DNA of 64,000 nucleotides from Oscillospiraceae bacterium. GTDB taxonomy: Bacteria; Bacillota; Clostridia; Oscillospirales; Acutalibacteraceae. Below are positions 17,398 through 27,309 of the stretch, in pieces (the stretch's first letter is position 1; the number at the start of each line of letters is the position of its first letter). The notes beneath the pieces are model-generated. The model was not told where the DNA came from. It saw only the letters and a list, made by a program, of their open reading frames with translations, and searched no databases. The DNA lies in the NCBI GenBank assembly GCA_015065645.1, contig SVPW01000005.1, forward strand, positions 20,678 through 84,677, read 5' to 3'. Position numbers and translations under genes: made by a program.

Positions 17398-19435
17398 GAT
17401 AACCAACCTCCCCGAATATATCTCCCACAAAAATCACTATCTGCTTCCAGAATATATACACAAGTGCAATAACCACAACGCAGACAAGCATAAAGAAAAT
17501 TGTAAGGAACAAATTTTTAATAGTTGCTTTAAAGGAATAAGCATGGGTTTCGGAAGCGGTAATAAATATTGAAACCGCAGTCCAAATAAGAATTACAGCC
17601 CATGGGAACGAAACCAAAAATGCTTCGTTAAGGGTGAAAACATAGGTAAGAGCAATAACAATGGGGGTTAAGCAGATATACGGTGAAAGCGCATAAGCAC
17701 TTGTTATATAAACCTGCTTAAAGCTTCCTTTACCGTCATTTATAGAGCTTACCATATAGTTGCCCATTACAAACATTGCCACAACCGCCAAGAATCCCAT
17801 TATAAGATAAAATGGTGAGGTTGATCCGGCAAAAGGTGTGCGGAAAATAAAACCACGAAGCAGCATATCGGCACAAAATACAATAAGTGCCAGCATATAC
17901 ACAATGCTTGCAGAAAATACCGAACCCATTTCCCCACGATTCAAATAATAGAGAGAATCTATCGGGTGGCGGAGCATATTTCCTATGTAAAGCACATCAC
18001 GCACTCCCTTTGGAAGCGGTTTTGCGGGATGCTTTTTACGGAATTTTTTATAAATCACAACAGCAATTATTAAAAGCACCAATCCGCCAAACAGATAAAG
18101 TACATTATCGTCAAGCCAAGCACTTCTAAGCTCCCAATATGCCGTTGAGTAATTCTTTTGGTCATTTGCAATACGGAATTCTTCCAAGGCTTCACTGTAA
18201 CGCTGTTGGCGAAGCAGAGTTTTACCAAGTCCCAAATGGGCAATTCTTGACATACCGTTAAGCTTTAAAACCTCATTCCAAACGGTTTCACTATCCTCAT
18301 AATTACCTGTATCAAGATAATAAATTGCACGCTGAGTAGCAATGGCAAAATCTGTAGGAACAAACACCTGCACCAATGCACGCTCACGGTCAAGAACATA
18401 AATATATCCATCACTATCAACATCAATAGCTGCGGCATCGGTTATAAGACCGTTCTTATCATCAGACATTGCTCTTCCGCCAAATGAGAAAACAAGCTCG
18501 CCGGAGCTATCGTATTCATATATAAGACCGGTTTGTGTAAGCGCATAGCAGTTAGAATAGATACCGGTTGAAATATCAACAAAGTTCCATTCATCGTGCA
18601 TTGCAAGCTCCTCAGGGAAAATATCATTACCGCCAAGGTTATGAAGCTGAACAAGATTATGCGGCTTTGCTCCCGAAAAAGCACCTGCTGAATACTTATC
18701 TGCAGACTGCGTTACGCTGTAAATAAGGTCTTTAGAGGTAATATCAATATTAAATATCGGCTGTGCTATTCGGTTGAGCTGTTTACGCTTTTGAGCATCG
18801 GTATAAAGCAGTTCCTGAATATGCTCAAGGAAAGTAAGTGTTCGCTTATTAGCGGCAAAATAGCCCTGGAAAGTGCCATCATAATCAAACTGCATAAGAC
18901 CCTCATGTGCGCCATCTCCCACCACATAAATATTGCCCTGAGATGAAACAACTATATTTTTAGGTGCATAAACACTTGTAGCACCAAAAAGGTAACTATC
19001 AGGTCTGCCAATAGTTTGAGCTAAGCTTCCGTCCGGTGAAAAGATATATACTGCGGGAGCCTTTATATCGGCAACATATACGGTATTATCCTGCGAAACG
19101 AATATACCCGATGGGGAGGAAAGTACCCCGTCACCAATAGTTCTTACACTTTTATCCTTTAAATTGTATACAAGTACACGTGCGTTACCTGCATCAGCAA
19201 TATAAATATCATCGCCCTTAATAAAAATATCCTCCGGGCGGTTAAGTCCCAAATCCCTTAAAATAACGGCGCCCGGAACATAGGCATCCTGTGTACGGAT
19301 CCATTCACCGTCAACAGAAATTGTATAATTATAAGCTGTACTGCTTCTGGCATTTACCGCTACGGGACAGATGAATGTAACAAGCAGTACTGTTATCAAA
19401 AAAACAGTAATAATCTTCTTTTTCATTTGCTTCAC
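17384..19435 (-). CDS. Secreted beta-propeller (NHL) / TPR / Yip1-like membrane protein
   Basis: A signal peptide (about 1-29) is followed by repeated NHL-type blades (about 45-370; for example LNRPEDIFIKGDDIYIADAG and SSPSGIFVSQDNTVYVAD). A TPR-like pair of helices (about 375-450, with AHLGLGKTLLRQQRYSEALEEF), one transmembrane helix (about 455-475) and a C-terminal five-helix region similar to the Yip1 membrane family (about 495-680) complete it. The propeller should lie outside the cell and the Yip1 part in the membrane. It sits between the two permease pairs and next to the DUF5696-like gene, so a role with the importers is likely but unproven. Its end overlaps the next gene's start. Confidence 0.7.
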   Translation of the reverse strand: MKQMKKKIITVFLITVLLVTFICPVAVNARSSTAYNYTISVDGEWIRTQDAYVPGAVILRDLGLNRPEDIFIKGDDIYIADAGNARVLVYNLKDKSVRTIGDGVLSSPSGIFVSQDNTVYVADIKAPAVYIFSPDGSLAQTIGRPDSYLFGATSVYAPKNIVVSSQGNIYVVGDGAHEGLMQFDYDGTFQGYFAANKRTLTFLEHIQELLYTDAQKRKQLNRIAQPIFNIDITSKDLIYSVTQSADKYSAGAFSGAKPHNLVQLHNLGGNDIFPEELAMHDEWNFVDISTGIYSNCYALTQTGLIYEYDSSGELVFSFGGRAMSDDKNGLITDAAAIDVDSDGYIYVLDRERALVQVFVPTDFAIATQRAIYYLDTGNYEDSETVWNEVLKLNGMSRIAHLGLGKTLLRQQRYSEALEEFRIANDQKNYSTAYWELRSAWLDDNVLYLFGGLVLLIIAVVIYKKFRKKHPAKPLPKGVRDVLYIGNMLRHPIDSLYYLNRGEMGSVFSASIVYMLALIVFCADMLLRGFIFRTPFAGSTSPFYLIMGFLAVVAMFVMGNYMVSSINDGKGSFKQVYITSAYALSPYICLTPIVIALTYVFTLNEAFLVSFPWAVILIWTAVSIFITASETHAYSFKATIKNLFLTIFFMLVCVVVIALVYIFWKQIVIFVGDIFGEVGYRVSE

Positions 19436-20329
19436 CTATTTAATTCCCGAGTGTGCCATTGTGTTCATAACACGTGACTGCAAAATAATGAACAATATAA
19501 GGTTTGGCAAGAACATTATAAGAGTAGCCGCCGCACTTATTCCCTGTCCTGCAACAGAACCACTTGTAACGCTGGTTAAGGTAGACATATAAAACGCAAA
19601 GGTTTTTATTGATTCATTATTTATATAAAGGTTTGATGTTTCAATATTGTTCCAAACAGATTGGAAGGAAAGAATGGTAATTGTTGCCAATGTTGGCTTA
19701 ATAAGCGGAAATACAATGCGCCTAAGTATCTTATAGTCACTTGCACCGTCAATAACAGCCGCTTCAATTAAGGCATCGGGTAATTGGTCAATAAACTGTT
19801 TTACCAAAAATACACCCGTGGGTATTACCACAAGCGGCAAAATATTTGCCCAGATGGTATTGAAAACACCTGTATAAACAATTACAAAATAGCGTGGAAT
19901 ACTAACTGCAACCGAAACGAACATAAGTGCAGTTTTATTAATATCAAAAAGTGCATCTCTTCCACGGAATTTCTTTTTTGAAAGCGCAAAGCCTGCCGCA
20001 GCAGAAATAAATATTGTGGTAAAAACCACCACCAAAGATATTACGATACTATTAAACAAATATCTTACTGCAGGTACACTTGTTCCCGAAGAAAGCGAAA
20101 GCAAAACCCTGAAATTATCAAGGGTTGGATTTTTAACATAAAATCTCGGCGGATAGGCAAAAAGCTCATCAATAGGCTTAAAGGCATTTACGAAAATAAA
20201 CACTATCGGCAATGCCATAAGTATACCTATAGGAATAAGCAAAGCATAAAATTTTAACTGGCTGCGGTCAAAATGCTTAGGGTTCATACCGCTTTGTCTG
20301 ATGCGCCTGCGTACTCTTTTCTTTTTCAC
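19436..20329 (-). CDS. Carbohydrate ABC transporter permease (MalG type)
   Basis: This 297-residue membrane protein has about six transmembrane helices after a basic cytoplasmic N terminus (MKKKRVRRRIRQ). The motif EAAVIDGASDYKILRRIVFP binds the ATPase. It directly abuts the Yip1-like gene (0-base spacing) and follows its partner permease by 11 bases. It forms the channel that belongs to the large binding protein encoded upstream. Confidence 0.88.
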   Translation of the reverse strand: MKKKRVRRRIRQSGMNPKHFDRSQLKFYALLIPIGILMALPIVFIFVNAFKPIDELFAYPPRFYVKNPTLDNFRVLLSLSSGTSVPAVRYLFNSIVISLVVVFTTIFISAAAGFALSKKKFRGRDALFDINKTALMFVSVAVSIPRYFVIVYTGVFNTIWANILPLVVIPTGVFLVKQFIDQLPDALIEAAVIDGASDYKILRRIVFPLIKPTLATITILSFQSVWNNIETSNLYINNESIKTFAFYMSTLTSVTSGSVAGQGISAAATLIMFLPNLILFIILQSRVMNTMAHSGIK

Positions 20330-20340
20330 GGTAATCCCTC

Positions 20341-21243
20341 CTATTCACCCTTACTTGAAAGTGCTTTCTCGGTTCCCTTTGAAAGCATATAAATTCCCAC
20401 AAGCAATACCACCGATATTGCAGCGGCATAGCCCATTTCAAATCTCAAATAACCGTAATCCTCAATATGCGTTACTACCAACTGACCGGCACTGTTTGGT
20501 GTTGGATTAGAGCCTGAAAGCGTAACACCTATATTACCGGTTTGGAATGTGTTTACGATAGCCATTATTGCACCGAAAAGCATTTGCGGCTTTGCGGCGG
20601 GAATGGTGATATAAATAATTTCCTGAAAACGGTTTTTAATTCCGTCAATATAACCCGCTTCATAAAGCTCTTCATTAACGTTAAGTATACCCGAAAGCAT
20701 TGCCAAGAATCCTACACCCATACTGCTCCAAAGAGATACTATTATCATTATAACAAGCAGATAATCCTCAGATTGCAACCATGCAATAGGCTCTTCAATA
20801 AAATCCATTTTCATAAGGATATAGTTAAGATAACCTGCCTTATCACCGTTAAAAATAACACTCCAAACGGTTTGAATAAGCACACCGCCCGTCATAGAAG
20901 GAGAATAAATGATTATTGCAAGCAGAGTTCTCGGGCCCTTGGTAATCTGAGAAAGGCACCACGCAAGGAAAAACGCCATTACATAACCGCCAACACCCAC
21001 AAACACCGCAAAGGTAATGGTATTGGGAAGTACCTTTTGCATAAAGATACTGTCATTTGTAAAAAGCTGACTGTAATTATCAAATCCAACCCACGAAGGA
21101 AACTGAACCGAGTTGAAATCAGTAAAAGAAAGGAATATTGCCGCCAATACCGGAATTACAATAAACAGCAAAAAGAGTATTGCATAGGGGGCTAACATAA
21201 ATGCGGCAGAATGGCGATTTAAAAAATTATTAATTTTTCTCAT
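20341..21243 (-). CDS. Carbohydrate ABC transporter permease (MalF type)
   Basis: This 300-residue integral membrane protein has about six transmembrane segments and the coupling motif EAGYIDGIKNRFQEIIYITIP. Its start overlaps the stop of the large substrate-binding protein by 4 bases, which assigns this permease pair to that binding protein. Confidence 0.88.
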   Translation of the reverse strand: MRKINNFLNRHSAAFMLAPYAILFLLFIVIPVLAAIFLSFTDFNSVQFPSWVGFDNYSQLFTNDSIFMQKVLPNTITFAVFVGVGGYVMAFFLAWCLSQITKGPRTLLAIIIYSPSMTGGVLIQTVWSVIFNGDKAGYLNYILMKMDFIEEPIAWLQSEDYLLVIMIIVSLWSSMGVGFLAMLSGILNVNEELYEAGYIDGIKNRFQEIIYITIPAAKPQMLFGAIMAIVNTFQTGNIGVTLSGSNPTPNSAGQLVVTHIEDYGYLRFEMGYAAAISVVLLVGIYMLSKGTEKALSSKGE

Positions 21244-24149
21244 TTAACATTCTCCCCCAATTCCGACATCAAAAATTCATAGGCATTAGTTGCATAATCC
21301 TTTACTATCTTGCCGTTTTTATCAATATATCCAAATTCCTTCAGCTTTCTTTCAATCTCACGGTTAATGAGAACGGTAGATTCATCAACCGCATCAATAA
21401 GACCTTCGGAATTTACAACCACATTATTCCAAATATTGCTTATTTCACGCTCAACCATATAGTTTGCAGGATGACGGATGTTTTCCATCTGACACTCCCA
21501 CTGCTCTAAAATAACCTTTTTATGAGCCTCATCATAAGGCAACTGCTCAAAGGTTTTAAGGTTTGCGGTATTCCAACGATATTCCGAACCGTATGAGGTT
21601 TGAAGCATAAGTGCATACTTGGTTTGGGTTGGCTCACTGAGCCACCACTTCATAAATTCCCAAGCTTCCTTTTCCTTATCGGTATTTTCAAATATCATAC
21701 AGGCATTAAGATCAGCCATTTGGCTTCTTAAAATACTGCCATCCTCCTGACGAGTACCCGGTGTTAAAGCAATATCCCAAAGACCTTCAAGCTCAGGAGC
21801 CGCTATAAGCATTTGGATATAGTTTCCAAATCCCGAAACACCAATAGGAACTTCACCGTAACGGAAGCTGTTATAAAAGCTTGCAACAACCGTATCAAGA
21901 GAATATATATTATAAAGCTCGGTCATATCCCAGAAGCCGTTTACCGAAAGCTGTGAATCAATGGCTGTTGCCACACCGTTTTCACTGTAAAGGGTACCGC
22001 CGTTTTGATATAAAAACGGTGTTGTCATATTATAATTCTTATAACCGCCGCTTGATGACAAAGGAATAAAGAAGTTCATTGAATTGCGAAGCAATGTGGG
22101 CATCATTTTCTTTACATCATCCCAAGTATCGGGAACCTGTAATCCCAAGGAATCCATAATATCCTTACGATAGAAAAGCACCTGAAAATCGTATGCCTCA
22201 CAAGCACCGTAAACACCGTCACCGTAAACAAACGGAATTAGTGCTTCCACATTATACTGCTCATCATAGAACGAAAGAAAATCATCATATTCAAGCAGAT
22301 TTTTTGCCGCCCCTCTGATAGCCAAATTAAACGGCATTGAGGTAGTAACACCCAATACCACATCAGGGTTTGTGCTTGTTGCATTTGAAAGAATCAGCTT
22401 TTGCTCATTAGGCATTATTGAAAGCTGAATATTGGTATCGTGAGTGCTGTTAAAATCAGAATCAATTAGACGCTGAAGCACCTGAACATACTGAATGGAA
22501 CGGTTTACCCAAACGGTAAGCTCCTCATCATCCCCGCTTTTATCAATGGAAGTATAATCGGCAGAAGAATCGGCTAAAAATGAGAAAATAAACGATTTTA
22601 AAGTATCGGTAGTGGCTGTAACAAATCCCGATTCTGCACTTGGCAGTTCCATATTTCCCGAATAGAAATATATTCGGTCAAGGCTCAAGCCACTTGATAT
22701 AAGGCTGTTTATAACAGTTCCCAAATATTTATTTGCCGAGCTGTCACCCGCATTAATAAGGTCTGTATTATTTGGAATCTGATTAGGTTCTTCGCAAAGC
22801 TCACGCAAAGTATCTGCGGCATAAGTAAGGTTTGAAGCGTATGTGGGCTCACATCCGCCTATTTTTTCAAGCTTTTTATAAATACCATCTATTCTTTTGG
22901 CAAAATTCTTTAATTTATCAACCGCATCGGGCATATAAGAATCCATATCCCATGTGCGGTTTTCATCACTGCTTCCTGCAGTAAGCTTGGTAAGTGCCAT
23001 ACCAAAGGCACTTATTTCATTCATAAGAACCCTTACTTGGTTATAAACTTCGGCATAATCCCCTGCCAAAGCCTTCATTGCAATGGTATGATGACCCTTT
23101 TCAAGGTATATATAGTAATCACCATTATCTGAGGATACGGTGTAATTTGCATAGCTTGAGTTACCGCTAAACGGAAATTTAACCTCACCCAACTCCTTAA
23201 AGGGGGTTATTCCGTCAATTTCAATATTGCGGTAAACCGATTTATTAACATCAGAATCCTGTAAATACCTGAAACCAAGCTTATAATAGCCCGATTTTGG
23301 AGCATCAAATTCCCAAATGATTTTTTGCCCCACTGTACCCCAAGAATCCTTTGCTACATTATTTATAAGATTACGATATGTATTATAGGGTTCAAGTGCC
23401 GCATTTTTTGTTGCGGCTCCACGAATAAAAGAGTCAGATTTAAGGGAATATTTTTCTGCCTCTATAATTATCATTTCATCGGCATCTTCGCCGTTTTTCT
23501 TATACTGCGAATAGCTTTGAAGCTCATTTTCGCAAACTAAAAGTATTTCAACAATTTCAAGCTGCTGTGAAACGGGTTTTAATGTAACATTTCCCGATTT
23601 AAAATCAATAGCCTTTTTATCGGCAGTTCTGTAATCATAAACATACTCGCTTAAATATTCAGCAACACAAAGCTGATCGGGATTGTATTCGTTTCCCACA
23701 CGGTCGGTTGAATAATCATCGGAAGTATCTGCCCACAAAACCGGAACAAAGCCTATATAAGACTGCTCACCCATAACAATTTCAAGCTTGCAATCAACCG
23801 CAAGACCCGTTAAAGGCTTATAACGAAGCACCATTTTATATGCTTCTTCACCATCGGGGATATTAAAGGATAGAGTATCCTCCAAATCAAGGGAAATACC
23901 GCTGTTTTCATTTAAAACAGCACCCTGCCCGTTTACGGTAACGCTATTAAGCTCCACTTTATGAACGATTTTATAATTCTCATTTGAAAGCCAATTTTTT
24001 ATTGCCGCATCGGTATATCTTACAACCTGTTCAGCAGTAAACTGACCCAAAGAATCCGCAGCATTCTTGGCATCAACAAAACACACGCCTACCCCTAAAA
24101 GAATTGCAAGGGAAAGCAATATTGCTACTATCTTCAGAATCTTTTTCAT
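21240..24149 (-). CDS. Very large extracellular solute-binding protein with N-terminal carbohydrate-binding region
   Basis: About 969 residues from the ATG at 24149, chosen because GGAGGG lies 8 bases upstream; the longer frame to 24203 would start inside an intercistronic hairpin. An N-terminal hydrophobic segment (MKKILKIVAILLSLAILL) anchors or exports it. Next come about 570 residues not found in ordinary binding proteins: a beta-rich part and a CBM6/35-like part (YYKLGFRYLQD, YYIYLEKGHHTIAMKAL). The C-terminal part (about 590 onward) is a family 1 sugar-binding protein (NPDVVLGVTTSMP, YDFQVLFYRKDIMDSLGL, DTWDDVKKMMPTL, KEAWEFMKWWLSEPTQ). The Cys after the leader is in a poor lipobox, so lipid attachment is uncertain. 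Confidence 0.78.
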   Translation of the reverse strand: MKKILKIVAILLSLAILLGVGVCFVDAKNAADSLGQFTAEQVVRYTDAAIKNWLSNENYKIVHKVELNSVTVNGQGAVLNENSGISLDLEDTLSFNIPDGEEAYKMVLRYKPLTGLAVDCKLEIVMGEQSYIGFVPVLWADTSDDYSTDRVGNEYNPDQLCVAEYLSEYVYDYRTADKKAIDFKSGNVTLKPVSQQLEIVEILLVCENELQSYSQYKKNGEDADEMIIIEAEKYSLKSDSFIRGAATKNAALEPYNTYRNLINNVAKDSWGTVGQKIIWEFDAPKSGYYKLGFRYLQDSDVNKSVYRNIEIDGITPFKELGEVKFPFSGNSSYANYTVSSDNGDYYIYLEKGHHTIAMKALAGDYAEVYNQVRVLMNEISAFGMALTKLTAGSSDENRTWDMDSYMPDAVDKLKNFAKRIDGIYKKLEKIGGCEPTYASNLTYAADTLRELCEEPNQIPNNTDLINAGDSSANKYLGTVINSLISSGLSLDRIYFYSGNMELPSAESGFVTATTDTLKSFIFSFLADSSADYTSIDKSGDDEELTVWVNRSIQYVQVLQRLIDSDFNSTHDTNIQLSIMPNEQKLILSNATSTNPDVVLGVTTSMPFNLAIRGAAKNLLEYDDFLSFYDEQYNVEALIPFVYGDGVYGACEAYDFQVLFYRKDIMDSLGLQVPDTWDDVKKMMPTLLRNSMNFFIPLSSSGGYKNYNMTTPFLYQNGGTLYSENGVATAIDSQLSVNGFWDMTELYNIYSLDTVVASFYNSFRYGEVPIGVSGFGNYIQMLIAAPELEGLWDIALTPGTRQEDGSILRSQMADLNACMIFENTDKEKEAWEFMKWWLSEPTQTKYALMLQTSYGSEYRWNTANLKTFEQLPYDEAHKKVILEQWECQMENIRHPANYMVEREISNIWNNVVVNSEGLIDAVDESTVLINREIERKLKEFGYIDKNGKIVKDYATNAYEFLMSELGENVK

Positions 24150-24196
24150 ACCAAACCCTCCGATGCGGACATTAAGACCTACATTTTTGCAGGAAA

Positions 24197-24220
24197 GAGC
24201 CAAATCTCACGATTTGGCTC
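24197..24220 (-). other. Intercistronic hairpin
   Basis: A perfect 10-bp stem (24197-24206 with 24211-24220) lies between the GH31 gene and the large binding-protein gene. On the transcribed strand it is followed by only three T, so it may attenuate or protect mRNA ends and not stop transcription fully. Confidence 0.6.
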
Positions 24221-24243
24221 GCCCGAACTTTATAAAAACTTTT

Positions 24244-27243
24244 TTATACCTTGGCGGACTTACGCCTTTTAATTTTTTTGATTACAATTATCACGAATAT
24301 TATCAGTGCCACAAACAACATTCCCACAACTGCCAAAAGCAGTTCAACACTGCCGCCTGTGATAACCGATGCTATTTTTGATAGCTCATAATAAAAATGG
24401 GTGCCTTTAAGTGAGAATGAAAAGCCTTCATCAGCCTGTTCATAAACACTTACATTGTAAAGTGCAGGGGCAACATTACCGCCACGCTTTAGATTTCCTA
24501 TACGAACATATTTTGCATCAGCTGCCTCAAAGGAGATGTTTTCAATTCCTCCTGTAGAACCTACGGCTTCATAAACCGTATACCAATCCTCACCGTTATC
24601 AGAAACATCCACAACATATTCCTTTGCATAACCGCTTCCCCATTTAAGAGTCATAGAATCGATTGTATAATCATTCTCAAGCTCTAACATAAGGTAAGCG
24701 CTGTTAGCAGCACCCGAAGCCACCCATTCATATTCAGAATCTTCATTTTTAAGGGAAGCAAGAATTTTATTTTCTTTATCATTCTTAGCATCTGTGAACT
24801 TAGCCTTTTTAGCGACATTATTAAGCTTTGCTGTTGCTTTTATGCCCTCAATATCTATCGTTTTCCAAGTACCCTGCGGTAAAACGATAACGGTTTTTCC
24901 GCTGTTATCCTTATAAAAACCGATTGAACCGTCAAGAACATCTATTTCAGGCAAATATAAGCCATCAACACAAACAGCATCTGCCGAAACACCGTATGCC
25001 AAAACACATGCCAAATCGGTTTCCTTTGAAGCTGTAACCGTAAAGGTTGTGCTGTTTTTAAGGCTATTTTTATAAACGATTGAATTTTTTGCTTCATCAT
25101 CCCAAGCTTCAAAGGTGGTGGTTTTTTCGGGAGGAGTTACTACAAGTCCCGAAAAGCTGCCTTCTGCCATAGAATCCTGCAGTTGGAATGTATCAGCAAC
25201 ATCAACAGGCATAACTGCACCCGATTTAAGATAAACGGGAATTCTATCCTGAGGAGCACTTGCATTAAGTGTTTGATTTCCCTCAATTCGTTTTCCGTCC
25301 CAAAGGTTATACCAAATACCGCCCGGTAATGTTACATCACGAGAAGTAACATTATTTTCCGTAACAGGACAAACAAGCAGATTATCACAGAACATATACT
25401 CATCCCAAACTTTAGTTACAGCATCCTCACCGGGGAATGCCATCGCAAGAGTTTGAGCCAAGGGTGTGCCATATAAATTACAATTAACGGCCGAGCTGTG
25501 AATGGTATCAATAATGTTTTCTCTTAACCAATAATTCTTAACGAAAACATTTTCAACCTGTCCGCCAAATTCCCACGGATTGCTTGTGCCAACACCGTGC
25601 TCACGCATAAGCGGTTCAAAAACAGAAAACTCAACCCAACGCATATATGTATCGGCACTATCGGTTTTATTAAATCCGCCAATATCACCGCCCCAAATTC
25701 CAAATCCTGAGGCACTTAGCGAAAGACCCGCATTAAGTTGCTGTTTAAGACCTGACATTTTACCGTTATTATCACCAAGGAAGTTTGCACCAAAGGTTTG
25801 TGAGCCTGCACAACCGCTTCGCTGAAACAGTATAAAATCCTTCTGTCCGTCAAGCAGTTCTGTCATAGCATCATTAACACTCTTCAGATAATAATACGAA
25901 GAGAAGTTATGCATTTCCTTACCACTCATACCATTGGAATAAATTGCATCTTCGGGTATCTTCTCACCCATATCAACCATCATTCCACGGCAACCCCATT
26001 CAACATACTGCTGAAGGTATTTCTTCATATATTCGGTTGCGAGAGGATTACTATGGTCAAGAAACGCAGTATCACTGTTGACTACATGATATGTCCAATC
26101 ATTTATAGACTGCCAAACAACAGGTGCATCACTATCAACAACACCCAATGTGCTTAATACTGTGGGGAAGTTGAAGTAACCCGAGGTCCACATAAGCATA
26201 CGGGTATTATTCTTTTTAAGAATGTTATATGCAACGGGGTCAAACATAACTACAGATTCAGTATAAATTGCCTCTAAGTTAGGTATACCCAGCTTTTTAT
26301 AACCGCCAAGAAAATCCTGCAGTATTGAAATATACTGTCCTTTACCGTTATCTGTACCCTTCCAAACATGGTTTGTAGCACCTGCCCAATAGCTAAATGC
26401 CCACTTTGGTGGCAAAAAGCTGCGTCCCGTAAGGGCTGTATAGCTTTGAACATTTGTTACGGGGCTTGCAGTCCAATAATAAAGGTCAAATTTAGGACCA
26501 TAGGACTCAAGACTAAATTTATCCTTTTCGGTAGCACCCAAATCCGCATCAACACAGTATGCCGAGTTCATAAATACCGTATATCCTGCAGTGCTGTGCA
26601 AAATTGGAGCGTTTATATAAGAATAAACCTTATCATCAAGTGCGGTACTTTTTGAGTGATAAACATTATCCAAATTCCAAAGCGGAATTTTATAACCAAC
26701 CTGATTAACAGCGTTAAAACGCTGACCAAAGCCATAGATTTCATCCTTGGAGCCAAGAGGTGCTATAACCTTAACATGCTCTATTTCACCAAGATAAAAT
26801 CCAAAAAGAATATCGGAATTATCAAGGCATAAAACCTGTTTTTTACCGTTAGCTACCACCAACTGCCAGGTGGTGGCTTCCTTTTTAACGGTTACAACAG
26901 TACCATCAGGTGCGGTAAGTGTTACATTTCCCAATGCATCCTTACCGTACACTATTTCATTCAAAGCCTCAGGCTGAAAAACACCGTCATTATCGGTATA
27001 AATTCTAAAGCCGCCCTCTTTAGGCAATGAAATATAAAATTTAATTTCCTGACTGTTTACCGAAGTTGCAATGGTAAAAACATCTTTACCCTGCGTAGTT
27101 TGGGCAATTCCCTCTACTGCATGCCATTCAACATTAAGCTTTACGGGGTAAACCTGATCCTCCGCAAAAACTCCCAAAGGACAAAGGGTGCAAACGATCG
27201 CTATTACAGTTATAAGTGCTATAAGGCATCTTTTAATTTTCAT
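24244..27243 (-). CDS. Membrane-anchored GH31 alpha-glycosidase with C-terminal discoidin-like domain
   Basis: This 999-residue protein has a signal peptide (about 1-27), a GH31 N-terminal beta domain with YGFGQRFNAVNQ, and the catalytic barrel. The likely nucleophile is Asp424 in MMVDMGEKIPEDA and the likely acid/base Asp491 in LGDNNGKMSG. A beta-sandwich follows, then an F5/8 (discoidin)-like carbohydrate-binding domain (about 805-935), a transmembrane helix (about 966-988) and a basic tail (KKIKRRK), so it is displayed on the cell surface. GH31 includes alpha-glucosidases, alpha-xylosidases and sulfoquinovosidases; the sequence does not decide which. It lies between the two binding-protein genes of the operon. 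Confidence 0.85.
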   Translation of the reverse strand: MKIKRCLIALITVIAIVCTLCPLGVFAEDQVYPVKLNVEWHAVEGIAQTTQGKDVFTIATSVNSQEIKFYISLPKEGGFRIYTDNDGVFQPEALNEIVYGKDALGNVTLTAPDGTVVTVKKEATTWQLVVANGKKQVLCLDNSDILFGFYLGEIEHVKVIAPLGSKDEIYGFGQRFNAVNQVGYKIPLWNLDNVYHSKSTALDDKVYSYINAPILHSTAGYTVFMNSAYCVDADLGATEKDKFSLESYGPKFDLYYWTASPVTNVQSYTALTGRSFLPPKWAFSYWAGATNHVWKGTDNGKGQYISILQDFLGGYKKLGIPNLEAIYTESVVMFDPVAYNILKKNNTRMLMWTSGYFNFPTVLSTLGVVDSDAPVVWQSINDWTYHVVNSDTAFLDHSNPLATEYMKKYLQQYVEWGCRGMMVDMGEKIPEDAIYSNGMSGKEMHNFSSYYYLKSVNDAMTELLDGQKDFILFQRSGCAGSQTFGANFLGDNNGKMSGLKQQLNAGLSLSASGFGIWGGDIGGFNKTDSADTYMRWVEFSVFEPLMREHGVGTSNPWEFGGQVENVFVKNYWLRENIIDTIHSSAVNCNLYGTPLAQTLAMAFPGEDAVTKVWDEYMFCDNLLVCPVTENNVTSRDVTLPGGIWYNLWDGKRIEGNQTLNASAPQDRIPVYLKSGAVMPVDVADTFQLQDSMAEGSFSGLVVTPPEKTTTFEAWDDEAKNSIVYKNSLKNSTTFTVTASKETDLACVLAYGVSADAVCVDGLYLPEIDVLDGSIGFYKDNSGKTVIVLPQGTWKTIDIEGIKATAKLNNVAKKAKFTDAKNDKENKILASLKNEDSEYEWVASGAANSAYLMLELENDYTIDSMTLKWGSGYAKEYVVDVSDNGEDWYTVYEAVGSTGGIENISFEAADAKYVRIGNLKRGGNVAPALYNVSVYEQADEGFSFSLKGTHFYYELSKIASVITGGSVELLLAVVGMLFVALIIFVIIVIKKIKRRKSAKV

Positions 27244-27274
27244 TATTGCACCTCTCTTTTAAAAGTGTATCATT

Positions 27275-27293
27275 GGCGGGGGAATCCCCCGCC
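27275..27293 (-). other. GC-rich intercistronic hairpin
   Basis: An 8-bp all-GC stem (27275-27282 with 27286-27293, loop AAT) lies between the binding-lipoprotein stop and the GH31 start. No T-run follows, so it is more likely a 3'-end stabiliser giving extra binding-protein mRNA than a terminator. Confidence 0.6.
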
Positions 27294-27309
27294 TCAACGA
27301 TCGTTTAAA

